A stretch of 64,000 nucleotides of DNA from the NCBI RefSeq assembly GCF_001553565.1, contig NZ_CP014228.1:682001-746000 (forward strand), read 5' to 3'. This stretch comes from Actinomyces radicidentis (GTDB lineage: Bacteria; Actinomycetota; Actinomycetes; Actinomycetales; Actinomycetaceae). A program made the translations under genes and the position numbers. This document shows positions 15,146-22,756 of the stretch, in pieces; position 1 is the first letter of the stretch; each line of letters starts with the position of its first letter. Below the pieces are notes generated by a model. It was not told the DNA's origin. It saw only the letters and a program-made list of their open reading frames with translations, and ran no database searches.

Positions 15146-17056
15146 TCAGCCCTCGAGGACCTCGGCGGCCGCGAGCCACTCGGCCTCGAGGTCGTCCTTC
15201 TCGGCCTCGGCGGCCGCGAGCTCGCGCCCGAGCTCGACGAGCTCGCCGACGCGGGCGGGGTCTGCGGAGACCTCCTCCATGCGGGCGTGGAGGCGCTCGA
15301 CGGCGCGGGCTGCCTTGTCCATGCGCCGCTCGACGCGGGCGAGGTTCTTCTGGGCCTCGCGGCGCTCAGCGCCGGTGAGGCCGCTCGACGCGGAGCCGGG
15401 CGCGCCGTCGGACGGGGCGCCGCCCCCGGCCGAGGAGCCGGTCGCCCGAGGGGCGGGGCCCCCGGAGCGCTCGGCCTCGGCGGCGCGGCGCAGCTCGAGG
15501 TACTGCTCCACTCCCCCGGGCAGGTCGCGCACCGAGCCGTCGCCCAGGAGCGCGACCTGGTGGTCGGTGACTCGCTCGAGGAGGTAGCGGTCGTGGGAGA
15601 CGACGACGAGGGTGCCGGGGAAGGAGTCGAGGATGTCCTCGACGGCGGCGAGGGTGTCGGTGTCGAGGTCGTTCGTCGGCTCGTCGAGGAGCAGGACGTT
15701 CGGCTCGGTCATGAGCAGCCGCAGGAGCTGGAGGCGTCGGCGCTCGCCGCCGGAGACCTCGCCCACGCGGGTCCAGGCGCGCTGGCGGGTGAAGCCGAGG
15801 CGCTCGACGAGCTGGGCGGCGGTGAGCTCCTTGCCGCCCACCATGACGTGCTCTCCGACCATGGCGACCGCCTCGACGACCCGCAGGTCCGTGAGGGCGT
15901 CGATCTCGTGCGTGGACTGGGACAGGGTGGCGACCTGGACGGTCTTCCCGCGCACGACCCGACCCTCCGTCGGCTCCTGGACGCCCTCGAGGAGGCGCAG
16001 GAGGGTCGTCTTGCCGGCGCCGTTGACGCCGACGACGCCGACGCGCTCGCCCGGGGCGAGGCGCCAGGTCACCTTGCGCAGGACCTCCCGCTCACCGGCG
16101 GACGGGTCCGCGCGGTGGAGCGGGTAGCGGACGGTGACGTCCTCGAGGTCGAGGACCTTCTTGCCGAGGCGGGCCGTGGCCATGGCCATGAGCTCGACGG
16201 TGTCGCGCGGGGGCGGCACGTCGGCGATGAGGGCCTCGGCGGCGTCGATGCGGAAGCGGGGCTTGGAGGTGCGGGCGGGGGCGCCGCGGCGCAGCCAGGC
16301 GAGCTCCTTGCGCAGGAGGTTCTCGCGCTTCTCGGCAGCGACGGCGGCCTGGCGGGCGCGCTCGGCGCGGGCGAGGACGTAGGCCGCGTAGCCGCCGTCG
16401 TAGGTCTCGATGGAGCCGGGCACCTGGGGGCGGCCGTTGCCGGGGTCGACGCCGGGGACGACCTCCCAGACGTTGGTGCAGATGGCGTCGAGGAACCAGC
16501 GGTCGTGGGTGACGGTGACGAGGGCGCCGGTGTCGGCGCGGCGGCCGGCGAAGCGGGCGCCCAGGTGCCGGGCGAGCCAGTCGACGCCCTCGACGTCGAG
16601 GTGGTTCGTGGGCTCGTCGAGGATGACGACCTGCGCGTCGGCCGTGAGGACGGCCGCGAGCGCGACGCGGCGCCGCTGCCCGCCGGAGAGGGTGGCCACC
16701 TCGGCATCGAGGTCGAGGTCGGCGAGCAGCCCGGCGTGGATGTCGCGCACGGCCGGGTCGGAGGCCCAGGTGTGCTCGGGGGCGTCGCCGTGGACGGCGG
16801 TGCGCACGGTGGCGCGGGGGGCGAAGTCGTCGGTCTGGGAGAGCATGGCGACGCGGGTGCCGCCGGCGCGGGTGACGCGGCCGGCGTCGACCTCGCGGGC
16901 GCCCGCCATCGCGGCGAGCAGCGTGGACTTGCCGGCTCCGTTGGGCCCGAGGACGCCGACGCGGGTGCCGTCCTCGATGCCGAGGGTGACGTCGTCGAGG
17001 AGGACGCGCGAGCCCACCATGATGCGGATGGACTCGAGCCCGATGAGGTGCGCCAT
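15146..17056 (-). CDS. ABC-F family ATPase (Uup-like)
   Basis: The product is 636 residues from the ATG that overlaps the ispE stop (TGATG). Two ABC cassettes are complete: Walker A GPNGAGKS (37-44) and GVNGAGKT (~345), signatures LSGGQ (~122) and VSGGE (~432), and Walker B ILDEPTNHLD and LLDEPTNDLD. A linker with basic residues joins them. The C-terminal ~90 residues form a charged coiled coil (RREAQKNLARVERRMDKAAR), as in Uup. There are no membrane helices. ABC-F proteins act on ribosomes during translation or in antibiotic resistance; this one sits at the end of the rsmA-ispE operon, as in corynebacteria, which favours a housekeeping translation role. Confidence 0.93.
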   Translation of the reverse strand: MAHLIGLESIRIMVGSRVLLDDVTLGIEDGTRVGVLGPNGAGKSTLLAAMAGAREVDAGRVTRAGGTRVAMLSQTDDFAPRATVRTAVHGDAPEHTWASDPAVRDIHAGLLADLDLDAEVATLSGGQRRRVALAAVLTADAQVVILDEPTNHLDVEGVDWLARHLGARFAGRRADTGALVTVTHDRWFLDAICTNVWEVVPGVDPGNGRPQVPGSIETYDGGYAAYVLARAERARQAAVAAEKRENLLRKELAWLRRGAPARTSKPRFRIDAAEALIADVPPPRDTVELMAMATARLGKKVLDLEDVTVRYPLHRADPSAGEREVLRKVTWRLAPGERVGVVGVNGAGKTTLLRLLEGVQEPTEGRVVRGKTVQVATLSQSTHEIDALTDLRVVEAVAMVGEHVMVGGKELTAAQLVERLGFTRQRAWTRVGEVSGGERRRLQLLRLLMTEPNVLLLDEPTNDLDTDTLAAVEDILDSFPGTLVVVSHDRYLLERVTDHQVALLGDGSVRDLPGGVEQYLELRRAAEAERSGGPAPRATGSSAGGGAPSDGAPGSASSGLTGAERREAQKNLARVERRMDKAARAVERLHARMEEVSADPARVGELVELGRELAAAEAEKDDLEAEWLAAAEVLEG

Positions 17057-18048
17057 CAGCCCACCGTCCTCGCGCCGGCCACGGGGGCGTCGGCGCGCAC
17101 GGCGGTGCCGACGAGCCCGGAGGCGGCGAGGGCCCGGCTCACGCGCACGGCGGTGCCGGAGCTGGGGACGAGGCAGGCGACGGCGGGACCGGTGCCGGTC
17201 ACGAGGGCGCGCAGGGCGCCGGCGGACTCGGCGAGCTCGATGACGTCGCGGACGCGGGGTCGCAGGGCGATGACGGTCTCCTGGAGGTCGTTGCGGAGGG
17301 CGGGTGCGAGGGCGGCGGGGTCGCCGGCGCGCAGGGCCGCGGTGAGGGCGGCGGAGGGCTCGTCGGTGGCGTCGCCGGCGGGCTCCGCCCCGGTGCGCGC
17401 GGCGTGCTGGGTGAGCACCTCGGCGGGGTCGAGGTCCTCCTCGGGCAGGGCGAGGACCCACTGGTAGGCGCCACGTGTCATGAGGGGGCTGAGGTGCTCG
17501 CCGGTGCCGTGGGCGACGGCGGTGGCGCCGGTGACGGCGAAGGGGACGGCGGGGTCGAGGCGCGCGCCGATCTCGGCGAGCTCGCCGGTGCTCAGCCCGG
17601 TGCCCCACAGGGCGTTGCAGGCGAGGAGCGCCGCTGCTGCGTCGGCGGCGCCGACGGCGAGCCCACTGCCGAGCCCAGCGCGGCGGCGCAGGAGGAGGTC
17701 GACGCCCTCGGTGACGTCGAGCTCCTCGGCGAGGAGGCGGGCGGCCCGTGCGGCGGGCTCCTCGGCGGCGGCGTCGGCTGGCGCGGTGCCGGGCGCAGCG
17801 GGGGCGTCGTCGTCGCTCAGGGTGACGAGGCCGTGGGCGTCGAGGCTCTGGCGGCGCGCCGTCACCGTCTCGATGAGGCGGACGGCCTGGACGACGCCGC
17901 TGAGCACGGGGCCGCCGTCGTCCGCGGTGCCCGTGACGCCGTGCGTGAGGGTGACGCGCACGGGCGCCTCGACGCGGACCTGGGTCGCGGAGCCGGAGCG
18001 CTGCGGGACGGCGGCCCCGCCACCGGGGACGGCGCGCAGGTGGGTCAT
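17056..18048 (-). CDS. ispE: Divergent IspE-like GHMP kinase
   Basis: The product is 330 residues. The start overlaps the rsmA stop and the stop overlaps the ABC-F start, so all three are translationally coupled. Position directly after rsmA, and the GHMP fold ([21 protein letters not shown] and the C-terminal [12 protein letters not shown]), identify it as the 4-diphosphocytidyl-methylerythritol kinase of the MEP isoprenoid pathway. Key motifs are degenerate. The N-terminal motif reads [13 protein letters not shown], without the usual Lys of 'APAKxNL'. The glycine-rich loop lacks the GGGSxxAA core, and 'GADVPF' reads LDPAVPF. An insertion (residues ~80-105, Ala/Asp-rich) is present. Activity is therefore uncertain although the reading frame is clean. 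Confidence 0.8.
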   Translation of the reverse strand: MTHLRAVPGGGAAVPQRSGSATQVRVEAPVRVTLTHGVTGTADDGGPVLSGVVQAVRLIETVTARRQSLDAHGLVTLSDDDAPAAPGTAPADAAAEEPAARAARLLAEELDVTEGVDLLLRRRAGLGSGLAVGAADAAAALLACNALWGTGLSTGELAEIGARLDPAVPFAVTGATAVAHGTGEHLSPLMTRGAYQWVLALPEEDLDPAEVLTQHAARTGAEPAGDATDEPSAALTAALRAGDPAALAPALRNDLQETVIALRPRVRDVIELAESAGALRALVTGTGPAVACLVPSSGTAVRVSRALAASGLVGTAVRADAPVAGARTVG

Positions 18049-19025
18049 GCTCCGGTCTCCTCGTCGGCTGCCGGGCCGGAGGCCGGTTCAACGGCTGACG
18101 GGGTCAGGTGCTCGGCGAGGGCCGCGAAGGCGGCGACGTCGAGGCGCTCGCCGCGCAGGCTCGGGTCGATGCCGGCGGCCCGGATGGCGGCCTCGGCGGC
18201 ATCGGGGCTGCCGGCGAGCGGCGCGAGGGCCTTGCGGAGGGTCTTGCGGCGCTGCGCGAAGGCGGCGTCGATGACCGCGAAGACCTGCTCGCGGGTGGCG
18301 GTCGTGGACGGGGGCTCGCGGCGGTCGAGCTGGACCAGGGCGGAGTCGACGTTGGGGACGGGCCAGAAGACGGTCCGTCCGATGGTGATGGTGCGGCGCG
18401 CGTCGGCGTACCAGGCGGCCTTGATGCTGGGGACGCCGTAGGTGCGCGAGCCCGGTCCGGCGGCGAGGCGGTCGGCGACCTCGGCCTGGACCATGACGGT
18501 GACGGACTCCAGCGAGGGCAGGGCCTGGAGGAGCGTGAGGAGGACGGGGACGGCGACGTTGTAGGGCAGGTTGGCGACGAGCCGGGTCGGCGACGCGGCG
18601 ACCTCCGCGAGGCCCAGGGCGGCGGGGCCGTCGATGGTGAGGGCGTCGGCGGCGACGACGCGCAGGCGGTCCGCGGCGTCGGGCATCCGGTCGGCGACGG
18701 TGACGGGCAGGGCGCGGGCGAGCGGCGGGTCGATCTCGACGGCGACGACGCTCGCGCCGGCCTCGAGGATCGCGAGGGTGAGGGAGCCGAGACCGGGTCC
18801 GACCTCGAGGACCGTCTCGCCAGGCTGGACGCCGGCGGCGCGCACGATGCGTCGGACGGTGCCCGCGTCGTGGACGAAGTTCTGTCCGAGGGTCTTGGTG
18901 GGGCGGATGCCGAGGGCCTCGCACAGCGCGCGGACGTCGGCGGGGCCGAGGAGACCGCCTCCCTGGTCCAGGGCGGGCCCGGCGGGCGCGCCGCCGTCGG
19001 GGGCGGTGGAGGGGGGCTCGGACAT
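18045..19025 (-). CDS. rsmA: 16S rRNA adenine-1518/1519 N6-dimethyltransferase
   Basis: The product is 326 residues. After a Pro/Gly-rich N-terminus, LGQNFVHD (47-53) starts the KsgA signature, followed by the SAM loop [10 protein letters not shown] (74-83), acidic E97 in VAVEID, and the catalytic [11 protein letters not shown] motif near residue 150. The C-terminal domain contains [12 protein letters not shown]. It dimethylates two adjacent adenines in helix 45 of 16S rRNA during 30S maturation. First gene of an overlapping rsmA-ispE-ABC-F operon with a leaderless-type promoter. The order with the rpf-like gene upstream matches Rv1009-Rv1011. Confidence 0.97.
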   Translation of the reverse strand: MSEPPSTAPDGGAPAGPALDQGGGLLGPADVRALCEALGIRPTKTLGQNFVHDAGTVRRIVRAAGVQPGETVLEVGPGLGSLTLAILEAGASVVAVEIDPPLARALPVTVADRMPDAADRLRVVAADALTIDGPAALGLAEVAASPTRLVANLPYNVAVPVLLTLLQALPSLESVTVMVQAEVADRLAAGPGSRTYGVPSIKAAWYADARRTITIGRTVFWPVPNVDSALVQLDRREPPSTTATREQVFAVIDAAFAQRRKTLRKALAPLAGSPDAAEAAIRAAGIDPSLRGERLDVAAFAALAEHLTPSAVEPASGPAADEETGA

Positions 19026-19031
19026 GGGGCC

Positions 19032-19037
19032 AGGGTA
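19032..19037 (-). promoter_or_regulatory. -10 box of leaderless rsmA
   Basis: TACCCT on the minus strand is six bases (GGCCCC) before the rsmA ATG; no ribosome site is visible. Confidence 0.5.
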
Positions 19038-19096
19038 GCGGGCGGCGAGCGTCGCCTCCGCGCCCGCTCGGACACGGCCGGTCCGGGTCCGGCCCG

Positions 19097-19615
19097 TCAG
19101 CGTCCGGCGCGGGCCGGCTGGGCGATCTCGACGTCGTGCCCGTCGGGGTCAGTGCCGATGACGTAGCGGGTGCCGGTGCGGGGGCGCGGCTCGTAGACGG
19201 TGGAGCCGTCGGCCGCGGTGCCGCGGTTGACGGGGTGCGGGTCGTCGACGTAGAAGGTCCCGGCCGTCACCTCGTCGCGCGTGGCGACCTGGCGGAGCGC
19301 CTCGCCGTCGACCCACAGCTGCTCCGGGTGGGCGGCCATGCCCTCCTTGGCGGGGTCGGCGTTGACGGTGCAGACGTCGCAGAAGCGCACCATGTCCTCG
19401 TCGGTGGTCCAGGTGCCGTCATCGTTCGCCGTCCACGCGGTCACGGGGTCGGCGCCCGTGAGGACGGGGAGGGTCCCCGGGGCCGCCCCGAGGGTGACCG
19501 GGCGCTCGATCCACAGCGCGCCCTCCCGGTGGGTGCCGGCGCCCACCTCGACCGTGGCGTCAGCGGGCGCGGCGCCAAGCGCGGCGGCGATGGTCGGGTA
19601 GGGGCGCGCGGCGCG
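19097..19615 (-). pseudogene. N-terminal fragment of a secreted parallel beta-helix protein
   Basis: The frame reads RPYPTIAAALGAAPADATVE then VGAGTHREGALWIERPVTL, the start of right-handed parallel beta-helix (pectate-lyase-like) surface proteins. It then runs for about 150 codons to a stop at 19097. In-frame sequence upstream reaches a TGA just before the conserved start, without a signal peptide or a convincing start; only the GTG at 19546 inside the domain could be used. The repeat-rich remainder of the helix is absent. It sits between rsmA and the rpf-like genes, which are adjacent in other actinobacteria, so it is probably a decayed insertion. A short expressed protein cannot be excluded. 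Confidence 0.6.
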
Positions 19616-19711
19616 GTCCGGGCCTCGGTGCGGTCACGAATCGCGCCGGACGCGCGTCGCCCGCCGCCGGCGGGTGCCGGGGCGGGCGACGGGGTGCTGC
19701 GGGCGCGGGTC

Positions 19712-20527
19712 TCAGAGGAGCCCGAGCTTGGAGGCGCAGCCGGGCCACTGGCCCCAGCCGGCCTGGGCCTGGAGCTTCTGGGCCATGGCGGTCTGCTCGG
19801 CGGCGCTGGCATCGGAGGGCAGCCCGGAGCCGCCGAGGGCCTGCCACGTCGACAGGGTGAACTGGTACATGCCGTAGAAGCCGTTGCCGGTGTTCGTCGT
19901 GGGGTTGCCGCCGGACTCGCACTGGGCGAGCTGGGCCCACACGCCGGAGGCGGAGGCGGAGGAGCTGGACGACGAGCTCGACGAGGACGACGAGCTGCTG
20001 GAGGTGCCGGAGGAGCTGCTCGTCGAGTCGCCGGAGGCGGCCTGGGTGGCCTCCTCGGTGGGCTCAGAGATCGGCTCGACGTAGGTGCCGACGAGGACGA
20101 CCTCGTCGACCTTCGCGGTGACGACGACGGTGGAGACGGCCTCCTTGGAGACCTCCTTCCCGTCGATAGTGGTCACCTGGTAGGTCGTGCGGGTGACGCC
20201 GTCGACGCCCTTCGTCTCGACCTTGGTCTCGCCCTGGGGCAGGTCGTCGGTCTCCTTGGCGACCGTGCCGTGCGCCTGGGTGGTGTCCTCGGTCGTGGTG
20301 GAGACCTCGGCGTCCTGCCCGCCGATCGTCAGGCCGGCGCTCGTGGCGGAGGCGGTGGCGCTCGCGCCGCCGATCGCGTCGAGCCGGACCTGGCTCTCGC
20401 TGAGCGGGGCGTTGGTCGAGCCTCCCGTCTGGACGGCGGCGAAGGCGCCGCCGGAGACGAGGAGCGAGAGAGCCGCGGCGGCGGCCCCGGCGCGGACGGA
20501 GGGGCGGTTGAGGAGCGAGGAGTTGAT
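19712..20527 (-). CDS. G5-domain resuscitation-promoting factor (Rpf-type transglycosylase) without canonical start
   Basis: The frame encodes an N-terminal signal segment (SVRAGAAAAALSLLVSGGAFA), a G5 domain (~72-150), a poly-Ser linker, and a C-terminal Rpf catalytic domain (VWAQLAQCESGGNPTTNTGNG onward, ~196-271) with the catalytic Glu in CESGG. It would be secreted and cleave peptidoglycan, promoting growth from dormancy. From the preceding in-frame stop (20591) to the signal peptide there is no ATG, GTG or TTG. The only codons placed after a ribosome-like AGGGAG are two ATC codons (20528-20530 and 20525-20527). The first standard start is GTG 20176, inside the G5 domain. It may use ATC, carry a small 5' error, or be mis-sequenced. 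Directly downstream of a paralogue. Confidence 0.82.
   Translation of the reverse strand: MNSSLLNRPSVRAGAAAAALSLLVSGGAFAAVQTGGSTNAPLSESQVRLDAIGGASATASATSAGLTIGGQDAEVSTTTEDTTQAHGTVAKETDDLPQGETKVETKGVDGVTRTTYQVTTIDGKEVSKEAVSTVVVTAKVDEVVLVGTYVEPISEPTEEATQAASGDSTSSSSGTSSSSSSSSSSSSSSSASASGVWAQLAQCESGGNPTTNTGNGFYGMYQFTLSTWQALGGSGLPSDASAAEQTAMAQKLQAQAGWGQWPGCASKLGLL
20084..20229. repeat. Duplicated G5-coding DNA, copy 1
   Basis: Two blocks, 20084-20159 (76 bp) and 20169-20229 (61 bp), are identical to 20977-21052 and 21062-21122. The two G5 domains have therefore been copied or converted recently, in direct orientation. Confidence 0.85.
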
Positions 20528-20616
20528 GATGCTCTCCCTGTCGGAGCGGTGCGCCCTTGCTCGACTCGGAGGTTCCGGGAGCGGCGCCTGTCAGGTGGTG
20601 GCCCGTGGGCCGCCGA

Positions 20617-21546
20617 TCAGTACCAGTTGGTCGCCTCGGAGTGGGCCCAAGCGGCGCACGGCGAGCCGTAGCGCTCGGAGATGTATCCGAGGCCCCACTT
20701 GATCTGGGTGGCGGGGTTGGTCTGCCAGTCGGAGCCGGCGGAGGCCATCTTGGAGCCCGGGAGTGCCTGCGGGATGCCGTAGGCGCCCGATGAGGCGTTC
20801 GTGGCCGTGTAGTCCCAGCTGGACTCGCGGTTCCAGAGGCTCACGAGGCAGGAGAGTTGGTCGTCGCCCCAGCCGTACGAGGAGAGCATGGACCTGGCGA
20901 TGGTCTGCGGGTCGCCCGAGGTGGCGACGGCGCTCGAGGTGCTGTCCGTCGAGGCGGTGGTGGTCTCCTCGACGTGGGTGCCGACGAGGACGACCTCGTC
21001 GACCTTCGCGGTGACGACGACGGTGGAGACGGCCTCCTTGGAGACCTCCTTCATGTTGACGGTGGTCACCTGGTAGGTCGTGCGGGTGACGCCGTCGACG
21101 CCCTTCGTCTCGACCTTGGTCTGCCCCTGGTCGAGGGAGTCGGTCTCCTTCTTGACGGTGCCGTACTTCTCCGTGGTGTCCTCGGTCTTGGTGGTGACCG
21201 TGGTGGAGTCGCCGGCGACCGTGATGCCGGCGCCCGCGGAGGCGGTCGGGCCGGCGGTGGCCGCGGTGTCGGCGCCGAGGGCCCCGATGCGGGCCTGGGT
21301 CTCCGTGAGCGGGGCGGCGGACTCGCCGCCGGACTGGACGGCCGCGTAGGCGCCGCCGGAGACGGCGATGGACAGGGCGGCGGCGATGCCGCCCGCGCGG
21401 TACATCATCGGGGAGACCCCGCCCTTGCGCGCCTTCGGCGCGGCCTCGGCGCGGTGGCTGGAGGCGGTGTGCTGGCTCCGGGTGACGAGCGCCTTCAGCT
21501 CGGCGACGTTCGAGCTGGCGGTGCTGCGCTGGGAGTGACGACCCAC
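20617..21546 (-). CDS. RpfB-like G5 protein with lysozyme-like C-terminal domain
   Basis: The product is 309 residues from ATG 21546. A cytoplasmic, Arg/Lys-containing N-terminus is followed by a membrane or signal helix (GGIAAALSIAVSGGAYA, ~50-67), a G5 domain (~98-185, ending EVVLVGTHVEE), a Ser/Thr linker, and a lysozyme-like domain (~215-309). That domain contains LVSLWNRESSWDYTATN with a likely catalytic Glu near 240 and GAYGIPQALPG. It lacks the CESGGNW core of the Rpf domain, so it is an SLT/lysozyme-like version. Location before rsmA and after tatD is that of rpfB (Rv1009). The G5 region is nearly identical in DNA to that of the downstream paralogue. The promoter carries an MtrA-type repeat. 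Confidence 0.9.
   Translation of the reverse strand: MGRHSQRSTASSNVAELKALVTRSQHTASSHRAEAAPKARKGGVSPMMYRAGGIAAALSIAVSGGAYAAVQSGGESAAPLTETQARIGALGADTAATAGPTASAGAGITVAGDSTTVTTKTEDTTEKYGTVKKETDSLDQGQTKVETKGVDGVTRTTYQVTTVNMKEVSKEAVSTVVVTAKVDEVVLVGTHVEETTTASTDSTSSAVATSGDPQTIARSMLSSYGWGDDQLSCLVSLWNRESSWDYTATNASSGAYGIPQALPGSKMASAGSDWQTNPATQIKWGLGYISERYGSPCAAWAHSEATNWY
20977..21122. repeat. Duplicated G5-coding DNA, copy 2
   Basis: This is the partner of the block at 20084-20229. The same nine-base divergent patch separates the two identical stretches. Confidence 0.85.
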
Positions 21547-21579
21547 GATGAGCTTCCTAACGGTTGGTGAACTGGAGGC

Positions 21580-21609
21580 ACGCTAACGGACCCGCGGGTT
21601 CCGCATCAA
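21580..21609 (-). promoter_or_regulatory. Promoter of rpfB-like gene
   Basis: On the minus strand -35 TTGATG (21604-21609) and -10 TAGCGT (21580-21585) are 18 bases apart, 33 bases before the ATG. The same -10 and spacing precede the NlpC/P60 gene at 52020. Confidence 0.55.
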
Positions 21610-21617
21610 TGCGCCAG

Positions 21618-21633
21618 GTCACAGAATGGTCAC
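21618..21633. promoter_or_regulatory. MtrA-type direct repeat
   Basis: GTCACAGAATGGTCAC is a perfect GTCAC-N6-GTCAC direct repeat, the consensus published for MtrA of the MtrAB two-component system, which controls rpf and other wall-hydrolase genes in actinobacteria. It lies just upstream of the -35 box of the rpfB-like gene, centred near -52. Confidence 0.65.
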
Positions 21634-21722
21634 CCAGGTGGACGTGATACGAGCCCCGTGCGGGTGCGGTGCGGCACAGACGGGGCCTCCGACCGTGTCC
21701 CGCGACGCGCTCCCGTGCTCGG

Positions 21723-22652
21723 TCACCAGGCTCCGTAGACCTCCTGGGAGGTCCGCTGTAGCCGCTCGCAGAACGCCCGGAGGTCGGCACCGCGCTGCTC
21801 GGCGAGGAGGCGCACGGTGTCCGCCATGAGCCAGGAGCCGTTGGGGCGTCCGCGCCAGCGCTTGGGAGGCAGGTAGGGGGCGTCGGTCTCGACGAGGAGG
21901 AGCTCGTCGGGCAGGCCCGCGACGGCGGCGCGCAGCTCGCCGTTGGCCGGGTAGGTGATGGGACCGGCGAGGGAGGCGTACCAGCCGTGCTCGGTGCAGG
22001 CGACGGCGAGCTCGGCTCCCCCGCTGAAGCAGTGGAGGACGGTGCGCTCGGGGGCACCGTCAGCCTCGAGGACCTCGACGCACTCGCGGTGGGCGTCGCG
22101 GTCGTGGATCTGGAGGGGCAGGCCGAGCTCCTTGGCGAGGGCCACGTGGGCGCGGAAGGCCTCGCGCTGGACGGCCTCGCCGCGCTCGCCCGTGCGGAAG
22201 AGGTCCATGCCGGACTCGCCGACGGCGACGACGACGTCGGAGTTCTCACGGATGAGCGCCTCGAGGCGGCTCATGGCCTCGTCGAGGGGCTCGCCATGGT
22301 GGGGGCGGACGTCCGGGTCGAGCCCGTCGGGGCCGACCTCGCGCACCCCGGCGTGGAGGACGGCCTCGTTGGGGTGGACGGCGAGCGCGACGCGGACGGC
22401 GGGCAGCTCGCGGGCCAGGGCGATCGAGCCCTCCCACGTGGGGGTCTCGCAGGCGGAGGTGATGAGCCCGGTGACGCCGACGGCGGCGGCGCGCTCGACG
22501 AGCTCGGCGGCGGTGAGCGGGGCGTCGGAGCCGGGCCCGTCCTCCGGAACGCCCGGGACGGGCAGGTGGGTGTGGTCGTCGGTGACGGCGGCGGGGAGGG
22601 GCTCGACGGCGGCGGCGGGCGGCCAGGAGCGGTCGCGCTTCTTGTGGCTCAA
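21723..22652 (-). CDS. tatD: TatD-family metal-dependent hydrolase
   Basis: The product is 309 residues. The start is taken as TTG 22652 (TTG AGC CAC AAG AAG), preceded by GGAAGGA at a normal distance; no in-frame ATG precedes the catalytic domain closely. Motifs of the TIM-barrel are visible: DDHTHL (His 27 and 29), VGESGMD, HDRDAH, HCFSG and ETDAPYLPP. Family members are Mg-dependent 3'-5' DNases with roles in DNA repair and turnover. Between metG and the rpf gene as in Rv1007c-Rv1009. Cytoplasmic. Confidence 0.9.
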   Translation of the reverse strand: MSHKKRDRSWPPAAAVEPLPAAVTDDHTHLPVPGVPEDGPGSDAPLTAAELVERAAAVGVTGLITSACETPTWEGSIALARELPAVRVALAVHPNEAVLHAGVREVGPDGLDPDVRPHHGEPLDEAMSRLEALIRENSDVVVAVGESGMDLFRTGERGEAVQREAFRAHVALAKELGLPLQIHDRDAHRECVEVLEADGAPERTVLHCFSGGAELAVACTEHGWYASLAGPITYPANGELRAAVAGLPDELLLVETDAPYLPPKRWRGRPNGSWLMADTVRLLAEQRGADLRAFCERLQRTSQEVYGAW

Positions 22653-22756
22653 GGTGCGGCGGTCCTTCCGTGGTGGCGGTCCGGGACGGCGCCGCCGCCG
22701 GTCGCACCGGGTGATCCGGGCGGCCGACGGCGGGCTGGGTGGGGTGGTGGGCCGGC

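Noticed and set aside
19970..20030. Poly-Ser run in the Rpf protein as a simple-sequence error
   Set aside because: The codons are mixed (TCG, TCC, AGC) and the frame stays open on both sides; it is a normal linker.
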